A stretch of DNA of 64,000 nucleotides from assembly GCF_013376095.1 (NCBI RefSeq), contig NZ_JAAMFN010000001.1, positions 143,303 through 207,302 of the forward strand. The letters run 5' to 3'. A model generated the notes under the pieces. It was given only the letters and a program-made list of their open reading frames with translations, was not told the origin of the DNA and did no database searches. Shown one piece after another: positions 8,470-16,720 of the stretch (position 1 is the first letter of the stretch; the number at the start of each line of letters is the position of its first letter). A program made the translations under genes and the position numbers. This stretch comes from Arthrobacter sp. SDTb3-6. GTDB lineage: Bacteria > Actinomycetota > Actinomycetes > Actinomycetales > Micrococcaceae.

Positions 8470-10590
8470 GTGGAACCTTGGCCCGGAAAACCGTATCCGC
8501 TCGGCGCCGAGGCCGACGCCGACGGCACCAACTTCGCCCTGTTCAGCGACAGTGCCGAGGCCGTGTACCTGTGCCTGTTTGATGACGGCGGGAACGAGGA
8601 ACGCATCCGCCTCACCGAAGTCGACGCGTACGTGTGGCACGGGTATGTGCCCGGGGTGAAGCCCGGCCAGCACTACGGCTTCCGCGTTGACGGGTCCTGG
8701 GACCCTGCCAACGGGAAACGGTTCAACGTCCACAAGCTGCTGCTGGACCCCTATGCCCGGGCCATTGCCGGCCAGGTGACGTGGGGCCAGCCGGTCTACG
8801 CATACACCTTCGGCGAGCCGCTCACCCGCAACGACGAGGACTCCGCCGCCCACACCTACCGCTCGGTGGTGGTCGATGCGGGCTTCGACTGGAGCGGCGA
8901 TGACGGCCGGGAGGTGGCCCGGCCGGACACCCCCTACCACCGCACCGTCATCTACGAGGCCCACGTCAAGGGCCTGACCCGGCAGCATCCTGACGTGCCG
9001 GAACACCAGCGGGGCCGTTATGCAGGGGTGGCGCACCCCGCCGTCGTCGGGCACCTGAAGAAGCTGGGCGTGACCGCCGTCGAACTCATGCCGGTACAGC
9101 AATTTGTCCAGGACGACGCGCTGGAAAGCCGTGGACTGCGCAACTATTGGGGCTACAACACCATCGGCTTCTTTGCCCCGCACAACGAATATGCGGCCGA
9201 CACGGACCCCTGCGGGCAGGTGCGCGAGTTCAAGGAGATGGTCAAGGAACTGCACCGCAACGGGCTCGAGGTGATCCTGGACGTCGTGTACAACCACACG
9301 GCCGAAGGCAGCGACCTGGGACCCACGCTTTCCTTCCGCGGGATCGACAACGACGGCTACTACCGCCTGGTCGAGGGCGACGCGGCCCACTACCTGGACT
9401 ACACCGGGACCGGGAATTCCTTCAACGTCCGCCAGCCGCACCCCCTGGCGCTGATCATGGACTCCCTGCGGTACTGGGTCACCGAGATGCACGTGGACGG
9501 CTTCCGCTTTGACCTGGCCGCCACACTGGCCCGCGAATTCTACGAAGTGGACAAGCTCTCCACGTTCTTCGAAATGGTGCAGCAGGATCCGGTGATCTCC
9601 CGCGTCAAGCTCATCGCCGAACCCTGGGACCTGGGCCCCGGCGGCTACCAGGTGGGCAACTTCCCGCCGCAGTGGACCGAGTGGAACGGCAAGTTCCGCG
9701 ACACCGTGCGCGACTTCTGGCGAGGGGAACCGGCCACGCTGGGGGAGTTTGCCTCCCGGCTGACGGGCTCCTCGGACCTGTACGGCCACTCCGGCCGCCG
9801 CCCCGTGGCGTCCATCAACTTCGTGACGGCCCACGACGGCTTCACCCTCGCCGACCTGGTCAGCTACAACGACAAGCACAACGACGCCAACGGGGAGGAG
9901 AACCGCGACGGCGAATCCACCAACCGTTCCTGGAACTGCGGCGTGGAGGGCCCCACCGACGACCCCGCCGTCAACAGCCTCCGCGCCCGGCAGCAGCGCA
10001 ACTTCCTCACCACCTTGCTGCTGGCCCAGGGCGTGCCCATGATCTCCCACGGCGACGAGCTGGGCCGCACGCAGGGCGGCAACAACAACGGCTACGCCCA
10101 GGACTCGCCCCTGACCTGGATCGACTGGTCCGGCGCCGACACCGCCCTGGTTGACTTTGCCTCCCGACTGGGCGCACTGCGGGCAGCGCACCCGGTGTTC
10201 CGGCGCCGGCGCTTCTTTAACGGGCACCCCGTGGACCGCGGGGACGACGGCGCCCTGCCGGACATCGTGTGGCTGCGCCCCGACGCCGCCGCCATGACCG
10301 AGGCCGACTGGGAAAGCGGGTTCGGGCGCAGCATCGGGGTGTTCCTCAACGGTGACGGACTCCCGGACTGCGACGAACGCGGCCGGCCCGTGGTGGACGA
10401 CTGCTTCCTGATGCTGTTCAACGCCGGGGACGACGTGGTGGACTTTACGCTGCCGGATGGGGGCTACGCGGACAGCTGGGTGGTGGAAATCCACACCGAC
10501 GGCGTCAGTGCTGAGGAATTCGCGGCCGGGCAGGTGGTGGGCGTGGCCGGACGGTCCACGCTGGTGCTGCGCGCGCCCGGCCGGGACTGA
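8470..10590 (+). CDS. glgX: Glycogen debranching enzyme GlgX, GH13
   Basis: Hydrolyses alpha-1,6 branch points of limit dextrins during glycogen breakdown. The 706-residue protein has an N-terminal CBM48 domain (about 10-100, FALFSDSAEAVYLCLFD) and a GH13 barrel with the region-I DVVYNHT, nucleophile Asp348 in GFRFDLA, acid/base Glu384 in LIAEPWD, and the C-terminal beta domain. The GTG at 8470 is chosen because a strong Shine-Dalgarno AAGGGGGA lies 5-6 nt upstream and the protein then starts EPWPGKPYPLG; an ATG-frame extension to 8410 would overlap nnr. It may belong with the GH13 glucosidase and aldo/keto reductase nearby as a local sugar-storage block. Confidence 0.95.
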   Translation: MEPWPGKPYPLGAEADADGTNFALFSDSAEAVYLCLFDDGGNEERIRLTEVDAYVWHGYVPGVKPGQHYGFRVDGSWDPANGKRFNVHKLLLDPYARAIAGQVTWGQPVYAYTFGEPLTRNDEDSAAHTYRSVVVDAGFDWSGDDGREVARPDTPYHRTVIYEAHVKGLTRQHPDVPEHQRGRYAGVAHPAVVGHLKKLGVTAVELMPVQQFVQDDALESRGLRNYWGYNTIGFFAPHNEYAADTDPCGQVREFKEMVKELHRNGLEVILDVVYNHTAEGSDLGPTLSFRGIDNDGYYRLVEGDAAHYLDYTGTGNSFNVRQPHPLALIMDSLRYWVTEMHVDGFRFDLAATLAREFYEVDKLSTFFEMVQQDPVISRVKLIAEPWDLGPGGYQVGNFPPQWTEWNGKFRDTVRDFWRGEPATLGEFASRLTGSSDLYGHSGRRPVASINFVTAHDGFTLADLVSYNDKHNDANGEENRDGESTNRSWNCGVEGPTDDPAVNSLRARQQRNFLTTLLLAQGVPMISHGDELGRTQGGNNNGYAQDSPLTWIDWSGADTALVDFASRLGALRAAHPVFRRRRFFNGHPVDRGDDGALPDIVWLRPDAAAMTEADWESGFGRSIGVFLNGDGLPDCDERGRPVVDDCFLMLFNAGDDVVDFTLPDGGYADSWVVEIHTDGVSAEEFAAGQVVGVAGRSTLVLRAPGRD

Positions 10591-10650
10591 GGCGCGGGGC
10601 CGGCGCGGCAAAAGCCGCCCGCGGTGCGCCGGGGGTGGCAGGATGGGGAC

Positions 10651-11688
10651 ATGACATTTCATGCTGCGGAAAACCGCTATGAGACCATGCCCTACCGCCG
10701 CGTCGGACGCAGCGGACTGAAACTGCCCGCCGTCTCGCTGGGCCTGTGGCACAACTTTGGCGATGACAAGCCGTTCGAGGTCCAGCGTGCCATCCTGCGC
10801 CGCGCCTTCGACCTGGGCGTCACCCACTTTGACCTGGCCAACAACTACGGCCCGCCGGACGGCAGCGCCGAAACCAACTTTGGCCGCCACCTCAAGGATG
10901 ACTTTGCCGCCCACCGCGACGAACTGGTCATCTCCACCAAGGCCGGCTACTACATGTGGCCCGGGCCGTACGGCGAGTGGGGCTCCCGCAAGTACCTGCT
11001 GTCCAGCCTGGATGCGTCGTTGGGACGCATGGGCCTTGACTACGTGGACATCTTCTACAGCCACCGGCCAGACCCGGAAACGCCCATGGAGGAGACCATG
11101 GGCGCCCTGGACACGGCCGTTCGTTCCGGCAAGGCACTGTACGCGGGCATTTCGTCGTACACGCCCGCCCAGACGCTCGAGGCGGCACGGATCCTGAAGG
11201 AAATGGGTACGCCGCTGTTGATCCACCAGCCCTCCTACTCCATGCTGAACCGGTGGACGGAAAACGGCGAACCAAACCTGTACGAGGCCCTTGACGAGGT
11301 TGGCGCGGGGTCGATAGCGTTCTCGCCGCTGGCCCAGGGCATGCTCACGGACCGCTACCTCAACGGGGTCCCCGCCGACTCGCGGGCCGCCAAGGAACGC
11401 TTCCTGCACGAAAACGACCTCACCGAGGAAAAGATGGCCCGGGTGCGCGCGTTGAACGGCATCGCTGCCGCGCGCGGCCAGTCGCTGGCGCAAATGGCCA
11501 TCGCCTGGATCCTGCGCCCGCAGGCCAAGGGCAGCGCCGTGACGTCCGCCCTGGTGGGTGCCTCCAGCGTCCGGCAGCTTGAAAACAATGTCGCCGCCAT
11601 CAACAACCTGGCGTTTACGGACCGTGAACTCACCGCCATCGACGAGTTCGCCGTCGAATCCGACATCAACAAGTGGGCCCAAAAGTAG
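10651..11688 (+). CDS. Aldo/keto reductase, YghZ (L-glyceraldehyde 3-phosphate reductase)-like
   Basis: NADPH-dependent reductase of small aldehydes such as methylglyoxal or L-glyceraldehyde 3-phosphate. The 345-residue protein follows the AKR pattern of the YghZ/Kv-beta-like group: YRRVGRSGLKLPAVSLGLWHNFG, the catalytic Asp-Tyr pair in THFDLANNYGPPDGSAE, Lys in VISTKAGYYMWPGPYG, and the C-terminal GASSVRQLENN cofactor-binding segment. The start ATG is 60 nt after glgX, so co-transcription is possible. Closely related AKR14A proteins carry the same WPGPYGEWGSRK stretch. Substrate cannot be told from sequence. Confidence 0.9.
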   Translation: MTFHAAENRYETMPYRRVGRSGLKLPAVSLGLWHNFGDDKPFEVQRAILRRAFDLGVTHFDLANNYGPPDGSAETNFGRHLKDDFAAHRDELVISTKAGYYMWPGPYGEWGSRKYLLSSLDASLGRMGLDYVDIFYSHRPDPETPMEETMGALDTAVRSGKALYAGISSYTPAQTLEAARILKEMGTPLLIHQPSYSMLNRWTENGEPNLYEALDEVGAGSIAFSPLAQGMLTDRYLNGVPADSRAAKERFLHENDLTEEKMARVRALNGIAAARGQSLAQMAIAWILRPQAKGSAVTSALVGASSVRQLENNVAAINNLAFTDRELTAIDEFAVESDINKWAQK

Positions 11689-11700
11689 CTGCGTTAAGAT

Positions 11701-11760
11701 GCCCCGGGGTCGCCCCGGGGCCCTCATGGGGCCGCCACCGGCCGGCGGCCCCATGAGGGC
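11701..11760 (+). terminator. Two tandem hairpins after the aldo/keto reductase gene
   Basis: First a perfect 9-bp stem GCCCCGGGG (11701-11709 / 11713-11721, 3-nt loop), then a perfect 17-bp stem (11720-11736 / 11744-11760, 7-nt loop). Neither is followed by a T-run. They share base 11720-11721, so the two hairpins compete. Confidence 0.6.
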
Positions 11761-11815
11761 GGCCACGAAGATCTTTCGTGACGTGGGGAACAATGCCAAG
11801 GCGCGGTACGTTGCT

Positions 11816-11957
11816 TAGTATGGTTAGGGCGCCGTGGTGGCGCCGGGTCCGGTTCGACCAGCCGTCCGCCTGAGCTCACGAGAATTCCGTGCAGCCGTGC
11901 GCCGACCGATCGCCCTGAAATGGGTCCGGACCGGGATATTTTTTATGAAGGAGTTCC
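11816..11957 (+). promoter_or_regulatory. Putative ino1 promoter and structured leader
   Basis: TAGTAT (11816-11821) is a possible -10, giving a leader of about 130 nt. Arm CCGG(G)TCCGG (11843-11852) can pair with CCGGACCGG (11926-11934), directly followed by TTTTTT (11939-11944), then the Shine-Dalgarno AAGGAG. A competing hairpin GGCGCC-GTGGT-GGCGCC (11828-11844) overlaps the first arm. This resembles an attenuator. Confidence 0.35.
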
Positions 11958-13043
11958 GTGTCCAATCATCCTATTCGGGTTGCCATTGTCGGTGTGGGAA
12001 ACTGTGCCTCGTCGCTGGTCCAGGGCGTCCAGTACTACAAGGATGCCGATCCGTCCGCGAAGGTTCCGGGCCTGATGCACGTCGAGTTCGGGCCGTACCA
12101 CGTCAATGACGTGACGTTCGTGGCCGCGTTCGACGTGGACGGCAAGAAGGTGGGGCTGGACCTCTCCGAGGCCATCGGCGCCAGCGAGAACAACACCATC
12201 AAGCTCGCTGATGTGCCCGTGCTCGACGTCCCCGTCCTGCGCGGACAGACCCTCGACGGCCTGGGCAAGTACTACCGCGAGACCATCGTGGAGTCCGACG
12301 CCGAGGCCGTGGACGTGGTGGCGACCCTCAAGGAAGCCAAGGTCGACGTCATGGTGTGCTACCTGCCGGTGGGCTCCGACGCCGCCGCCAAGTTCTACGC
12401 CCAGTGCGCCATCGACGCCGGGGTCGCCTTTGTCAACGCCCTGCCGGTGTTCATTGCCGGCACCAAGGAATGGGCCGACAAGTTCACCGCCGCCGGCGTG
12501 CCGATCATCGGCGATGACATCAAGAGCCAGATCGGCGCAACCATCACCCACCGTGTCATGGCCAAGCTGTTTGAGGACCGCGGCGTGATCCTGGACCGCA
12601 CCTACCAGCTGAACGTCGGCGGCAACATGGACTTCAAGAACATGCTGGAACGCGACCGCCTCGAGTCCAAGAAGATTTCCAAGACCCAGGCCGTCACCTC
12701 CAACACCTCGGCCGTGCTGGGCGCGGACGACGTCCACATCGGCCCGTCCGACTACGTTGCGTGGCTCGACGACCGCAAGTGGGCCTTCGTCCGCCTGGAA
12801 GGCCGCAACTTCGGTGACGCGCCCGTATCCCTGGAATACAAGCTGGAAGTGTGGGATTCCCCGAACTCCGCCGGCGTGATCATCGACGCGATCCGCGCCG
12901 CCAAGATCGCCCTGGACCGCGGCATCGGCGGCCCCATCCTCTCCGCCGCGAGCTACTTCATGAAGTCCCCGCCCGTCCAGCACCCCGACGACGAGGCCCA
13001 CGAGCTGGTCGAAGCGTTCATCCGCGGAGACATCGAGCGCTGA
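11958..13043 (+). CDS. ino1: Inositol-3-phosphate synthase
   Basis: Converts glucose-6-phosphate to 1D-myo-inositol 3-phosphate using NAD internally; the product feeds phosphatidylinositol and mycothiol. The 361-residue protein matches the short actinobacterial/archaeal type: N-terminal Rossmann motif [16 protein letters not shown], the [17 protein letters not shown] segment, [15 protein letters not shown] in the active-site region and the conserved [11 protein letters not shown] near the end. The start is GTG at 11958, with AAGGAG 4 nt upstream. Its product is the acceptor used by MshA, encoded 8 kb downstream on the other strand. Confidence 0.95.
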   Translation: MSNHPIRVAIVGVGNCASSLVQGVQYYKDADPSAKVPGLMHVEFGPYHVNDVTFVAAFDVDGKKVGLDLSEAIGASENNTIKLADVPVLDVPVLRGQTLDGLGKYYRETIVESDAEAVDVVATLKEAKVDVMVCYLPVGSDAAAKFYAQCAIDAGVAFVNALPVFIAGTKEWADKFTAAGVPIIGDDIKSQIGATITHRVMAKLFEDRGVILDRTYQLNVGGNMDFKNMLERDRLESKKISKTQAVTSNTSAVLGADDVHIGPSDYVAWLDDRKWAFVRLEGRNFGDAPVSLEYKLEVWDSPNSAGVIIDAIRAAKIALDRGIGGPILSAASYFMKSPPVQHPDDEAHELVEAFIRGDIER

Positions 13044-13053
13044 CACCGACGCT

Positions 13054-13099
13054 CGGTTGCAACCGGGGCACTTTTCCCCGACGCCCGGTTGCAACCGGG
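13054..13099 (-). repeat. Two-palindrome element, copy A
   Basis: CGGTTGCAACCG at 13054-13065 and 13086-13097, 32 bp apart centre to centre; the second extends to a 16-bp palindrome (13084-13099). The 20-bp spacer, read on the minus strand, matches copy B at 17 of 20 positions. It lies between the ino1 stop and its terminator. Confidence 0.8.
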
Positions 13100-13102
13100 T
13101 CG

Positions 13103-13153
13103 AAAAGGGCGGATGCTCCCTCACTTTTGTGAGGGGGGCATGCGCCCTTTTTT
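13103..13153 (+). terminator. Terminator of ino1
   Basis: Long stem pairing AAAGGGCG..ATGC..CCCTCAC with GTGAGGG..GCATGCGCCCTTT, a TTTT-containing loop and a T6 run at 13148-13153. It would act on the plus strand. Confidence 0.88.
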
Positions 13154-13167
13154 GATGTGGGACCGGT

Positions 13168-14118
13168 TCAGCTGCCCGTGGCGAAGCCGGCGACGATGGC
13201 CGGGTCCGTCCACGCGTTCCGCAGGGCCGCCTTGATCCGCCGGACGGCGCCGTCGTAGCCGTCGGCAAGGTCATGGTTGTCAAGGACCAGGACGGTCCAG
13301 CCGGCGTTGCGGAACGCTGCATCGCGGCGTTGGTCGCGTTTGGCCTGGAAGGGGTCGTCGTGGGTGCCGCCGTCGTACTGGATGGCGATCCTCCGCCGCC
13401 TGTAGCCGAGGTCGGCGGACGGGGCGCTCGGCGTCGGCCACAGGGACAGCTGCAGTTCCGGCTCCGGCAGGCCGGCGTCGAGCATGGCCAGCCGCAGCAG
13501 CGTCTCCGGCGCGGAATCGGCGCCCACCCGCATCAGCCCCAGTGCATCCCTCGCGCGGACGATCCCCTGGAGGTTTTTGTGCCTGGCGGTCATGGCGCGC
13601 AGTGAGGCGGGGGTGGCGTAGGGACCGGTGCGCCCCTCAAACACGGCGCGGGGGACCCGGATCAGCTGGTCGCCCATGCACACAAGGTTGGGCAGGGGGA
13701 GGTGGCGGGCCAAGTCCAGCCAGGTGCGGGCGCGGGTGCTGATCCGCAGCCCATTGACAGTTTCCACCTCGTCATCGTAGGCGAGAAGTGTATGGCCGGT
13801 GATGCCCCTGCGGCGGGTTTCGGGCAGTTTCCGGGGCTTGCTCACATGCAATTCCGCAGCGTCCTGGAGCCAGGGCGGGAGGATGAGTCCGTGCAGTTGT
13901 GCCGCCGTCGTATGGGAAATCCAGGCGCCGGGCGTGGCGGCACAAAGTGCGCGGGCTGCCTCGGACAGCGTGAACTCCCACGTCGCCGGCCTGTACAGTC
14001 CATACCCTGCGGCCATGAAGTTCGAGCCCCGCAGCCGGTCCCGGCTGACGCCCAGCGATTCGGCCTCGCCGAGCGTGAACGGTACGTCCGGGAGCCGGGA
14101 TTCCTCTGGCGTGTCCAT
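13168..14118 (-). CDS. DUF559-type nuclease-like protein with AbiEi-like N-terminus
   Basis: Function unknown. The 316-residue protein has an N-terminal helix-turn-helix-like part of the kind found in AbiEi-type proteins (FTLGEAESLGVSRDRLR, then SHTTAAQLHGL) and a C-terminal Vsr/DUF559 fold (ADLGYRRRRIAIQYDGGTHD ... DAAFRNAGWTVLVLD). In relatives the strand usually reads EYDG; here the expected catalytic Glu is Gln, so the nuclease may be inactive. Such genes are common orphans in actinobacterial genomes. The ATG at 14118 is preferred, with GGAG just upstream; a GTG at 14145 is an alternative. It converges with ino1; a DnaA-box sequence and element B lie upstream. Confidence 0.75.
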   Translation of the reverse strand: MDTPEESRLPDVPFTLGEAESLGVSRDRLRGSNFMAAGYGLYRPATWEFTLSEAARALCAATPGAWISHTTAAQLHGLILPPWLQDAAELHVSKPRKLPETRRRGITGHTLLAYDDEVETVNGLRISTRARTWLDLARHLPLPNLVCMGDQLIRVPRAVFEGRTGPYATPASLRAMTARHKNLQGIVRARDALGLMRVGADSAPETLLRLAMLDAGLPEPELQLSLWPTPSAPSADLGYRRRRIAIQYDGGTHDDPFQAKRDQRRDAAFRNAGWTVLVLDNHDLADGYDGAVRRIKAALRNAWTDPAIVAGFATGS

Positions 14119-14157
14119 GGCTCCAGTATGGCCGCTGCCGGGCACCCGCCGCAGAAG

Positions 14158-14166
14158 TTATCCACA
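14158..14166 (+). other. Perfect DnaA-box sequence
   Basis: TTATCCACA, the bacterial consensus DnaA box, 70-80 bp before element B. The extended AGTTATCCACAGC is repeated exactly before element D (near 49147). An isolated box, not an origin. Confidence 0.5.
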
Positions 14167-14236
14167 GCTCGGCGCCATCTGGAGCGGCCATGGGCGCAGA
14201 CGTTGCGGACGTTGCGGAAGGGTTTGGAAACAGTGC

Positions 14237-14284
14237 CCCGGTTGCAACCGGGCGTTGGCGGAAAGTGCCCCGGTTGCAACCGGG
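14237..14284 (+). repeat. Two-palindrome element, copy B
   Basis: Two perfect 16-bp palindromes CCCGGTTGCAACCGGG at 14237-14252 and 14269-14284, 32 bp apart, with spacer GGCGTTGGCGGAAAGTGCCC. Best-preserved copy; it lies between the GH13 stop and the DUF559 gene. Confidence 0.85.
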
Positions 14285-14292
14285 CGTTTGGC

Positions 14293-15978
14293 CTAGGGGG
14301 CGAGCCAGAGGGTGGTTTCTGCCGGGACGGTACCGGTGGCCGGCACGCCGGAGCTGAGCACCACCTTGGCAGGGTCGACGCCGGAGGGCACCAGTGCGGG
14401 CGCGGCACCAAAGTTGGTCAGCACCTCCCAGCCGTTGGGGCGCCGGTAGTGCACCACGGACGCCGCCGGTTCGCTCAGCCAGGCCAGCGACTCGTCGGTT
14501 TGCAGCTTGCGCCGCCAGCCCAGCGCGGCGCGGTACATTTCCAGGGTGGAGCCCTCGACGCCGTCCTGTGCGTCGGCCGCGTGGCCGGCAAACCAGTCCG
14601 GCTGCGGCAGCCACGGGGTGCCGCCAAAGCCGAAGTTTGCCGCATCCCGCTGCCACGGCAGGGGCACCCGGCAACCGTCGCGGCCCTTCACCTTGTGCTG
14701 CGTGCGGAACCAGGTCGGGTCCTGCAGCGAGGCCTCCGGCAGGTCGGCCACCTCGAACAGCCCCAGCTCCTCGCCCTGGTAAAGATAGGCGGAGCCGGGC
14801 AGGCCCAACATGAACAGCGTTGCCGCCCGGGCCCGGCGCAGCCCGCGCCCCAGGTCAGCCGGGGGAACGGTGCCGCCGGCCAGCAGCCAGGCCTCGAGGT
14901 CTTCGAGGGTGCTGCCGTCCGGCAGGGCGTAGCGGGAGGCGTGGCGGACGACGTCGTGGTTGGAAAAAACCCACGTCGAGGACGCCCCGGACGCCTCGGC
15001 CTCCACGAGGCACTTCTCGGCGATGGCCCGGAACTCGGCGGCGTCAAACGGGGCCTGCAGGAGGTCGAAGTTGAAGGCCTGTCCGAGTTCGGTGGGGCGG
15101 GCGTACATGAGGCGGCGGTTGGTGAACGGCACCCAGGCCTCGGCCACGGCGGCCTTGGGGGGATCGTATTCGTTCAGGACGCCGCGCCAGCCGGTGAAGA
15201 TGTCGTGGACGGCGTCGCGGTCAAAAAGCGGGTCCGAGCCGTCGTCCACGAGGATCTCCAGCTGGGGCTTGGACCGCAGCGGCAGGGACATGTCCTTCGC
15301 CAGCCCGTGGGCCACGTCCACGCGGAAGCCGTCCACGCCGCGGTCCGCCCAGAAGCGCAGGGTGGTGTGGAAGTCCGCCTGCACCTCGGGATGGTCCCAG
15401 TTGAAGTCGGGCTGCTCGGTGGCGAACAGGTGCAGGTACCACTGGCCCGGCCTGCCCGCGTTGGGGCCGGCCTGTTCCACGACCCGCGTCCAGGCCCCGC
15501 CGCCAAAGTGCGAGGGCCAGTCCGACGGCGGCAGCTCGCCGTTGACCCCCAGCCCGTCCGCGAAGTGGTACCGCGCGCGTTCGGGCGAGCCCGGGGCGGA
15601 GCCGAGGGCGGCCTGGAACCAGACGTGCCGGTTGGAGGAATGGTTCGGGACGACGTCCACGATCACCTTGATGCCGGCGTCGTGGCTGGCGGCGACCATG
15701 GCGTCGAAGTCGTCCAGCGTGCCCAGGCGGGGATCGACGTTGCGGTAGTCGTCGACGTCGTACCCGCCGTCAGCCAGCGCCGAGGGGTAGAACGGGCTCA
15801 GCCAGATCGCGTCGATGCCCAGCGCCGAGAGGTAGCCCATGCGGGCCGTGGCCCCGGGCAGGTCGCCGATGCCGTCGCCGGTGGCGTCCGAAAAGCTGCG
15901 CGGGTAGATCTGGTAGACGGCGGCCTGGCGCCACCAGCCGGCGTCCGGATGGGTGGAGGGGGATGCGGGAACGGTCAT
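14293..15978 (-). CDS. Alpha-glucosidase / oligo-1,6-glucosidase, GH13
   Basis: Probable intracellular hydrolase of short alpha-glucosides. The 561-residue protein has no signal peptide and shows the GH13 oligo-1,6-glucosidase pattern: AVYQIYPRSFSDATGDGIGDL at the N-terminus, DVVPNHSS, nucleophile Asp221 in GFRVDVAHG, acid/base Glu280 in VAEAWVP, and the third acid in FSNHDVVRH. The ATG at 15978 is chosen over upstream in-frame codons because the family N-terminus begins about 20 residues later and GAGGA lies 9 nt upstream. Exact substrate (isomaltose, maltose, trehalose or sucrose) is not clear. Monocistronic, divergent from the SSI-like lipoprotein. Confidence 0.92.
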   Translation of the reverse strand: MTVPASPSTHPDAGWWRQAAVYQIYPRSFSDATGDGIGDLPGATARMGYLSALGIDAIWLSPFYPSALADGGYDVDDYRNVDPRLGTLDDFDAMVAASHDAGIKVIVDVVPNHSSNRHVWFQAALGSAPGSPERARYHFADGLGVNGELPPSDWPSHFGGGAWTRVVEQAGPNAGRPGQWYLHLFATEQPDFNWDHPEVQADFHTTLRFWADRGVDGFRVDVAHGLAKDMSLPLRSKPQLEILVDDGSDPLFDRDAVHDIFTGWRGVLNEYDPPKAAVAEAWVPFTNRRLMYARPTELGQAFNFDLLQAPFDAAEFRAIAEKCLVEAEASGASSTWVFSNHDVVRHASRYALPDGSTLEDLEAWLLAGGTVPPADLGRGLRRARAATLFMLGLPGSAYLYQGEELGLFEVADLPEASLQDPTWFRTQHKVKGRDGCRVPLPWQRDAANFGFGGTPWLPQPDWFAGHAADAQDGVEGSTLEMYRAALGWRRKLQTDESLAWLSEPAASVVHYRRPNGWEVLTNFGAAPALVPSGVDPAKVVLSSGVPATGTVPAETTLWLAP

Positions 15979-16096
15979 GGCAGGAATTCCTCTCGTCGTA
16001 TCCGTGACGTTACCAACTTCGGCGCCGCCCTGGCGGGAACGTGTCCCCGCCCGCCGCCATGTCGGTGGGCTACCATGGCAGAAATGCAAGGAGGCG

Positions 16097-16618
16097 GTGG
16101 ACCTGGGACGGTTGTGGAACCCCGCGGTGTTCGACGCCGCCGCCTGGGCCGGCGTGGTCCTGGCCGTCCTGCTGGCGGCCGGGTTGGCGGCGTGCGCGCC
16201 GGTGCCGGCGCTCCCGGGCACGGGCGGCCGGCCGCCGGCTTCCGGAATGCCGGTGCAGCCGCCGGCTGCGGCCACGGACCTGTCCATCACCGTGACGGCG
16301 TCGCCGGGGGCGAAGCCGCTGGACTACCGGCTGGTGGTGGAGAACGGCAGGCCCGGACCGGAAACAACTGTTCCGGACCCTGCCGCCGCCGTGGCGGCGC
16401 TGGAGCGCTACGGGCAGGCCATCTTCTTCCCCGTTCCGGGGCCGCCCCGGATGTGCAGCGACGTGTACAGCGGCCCGCAGGTGGCGGTGGTGCGCGGCGT
16501 GTTCAAGGGCCGTGACGTCCGCTCCACGTTCAAGCGGACCGACAGCTGCGAAACCGCGCGCTGGCAGGCCCTTGCGCCCTTGTTCGGCGCCGTGGCCGGC
16601 GGCACCGGCGCCACATAG
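16097..16618 (+). CDS. Lipoprotein with subtilisin-inhibitor (SSI)-like domain
   Basis: Proposed extracytoplasmic serine-protease inhibitor or derivative. The 173-residue protein has a lipobox LAAC (Cys33), a Pro-rich linker to about 60 and a C-terminal domain (62-165) that follows the Streptomyces subtilisin inhibitor pattern: SITVTAS opening strand, DPAAAVAAL helix, then MCSDVY aligned with the reactive loop CPMVY of SSI, and FKGRDV...CE for the second half. Of the two SSI disulfides only the second pair is present (Cys120-Cys151); the first pair is absent. Predicted P1 is Asp122, unlike the Met or Lys of known inhibitors. The GTG at 16097 follows AAGGAGG by 2 nt, an unusually short gap. 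It converges with a large subtilase gene. Confidence 0.7.
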   Translation: MDLGRLWNPAVFDAAAWAGVVLAVLLAAGLAACAPVPALPGTGGRPPASGMPVQPPAAATDLSITVTASPGAKPLDYRLVVENGRPGPETTVPDPAAAVAALERYGQAIFFPVPGPPRMCSDVYSGPQVAVVRGVFKGRDVRSTFKRTDSCETARWQALAPLFGAVAGGTGAT

Positions 16619-16648
16619 CCGGTCCGGCCCGGCGCCGGGCCGGACCGG
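16619..16648. terminator. Bidirectional hairpin between SSI-like and subtilase genes
   Basis: Perfect 30-nt palindrome (CCGGTCCGGCCCGGC followed by its complement) starting directly after the TAG of the lipoprotein gene. No T-run. It would serve both convergent genes. Confidence 0.6.
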
Positions 16649-16720
16649 ACCGGCCGTTAAAGTGCAGGGTGCCTGACTGGGCCGATAATGCATGGGCCGT
16701 TCCGGCCCGGCCAGGACTGC

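Noticed and set aside
7750..11799. 1,349-residue minus-strand open frame opposite nnr, glgX and the reductase
   Set aside because: Shadow of real genes: no family motifs, and the plus-strand proteins are clear enzymes.
13054..13099. CRISPR array from the repeated palindromes
   Set aside because: Only two 12-bp units per site; CRISPR repeats are longer and more numerous, and no cas genes are present.
13702..16515. 937-residue plus-strand frame opposite the GH13 and DUF559 genes
   Set aside because: Low-complexity GC-rich shadow; the minus-strand GH13 has all catalytic residues.
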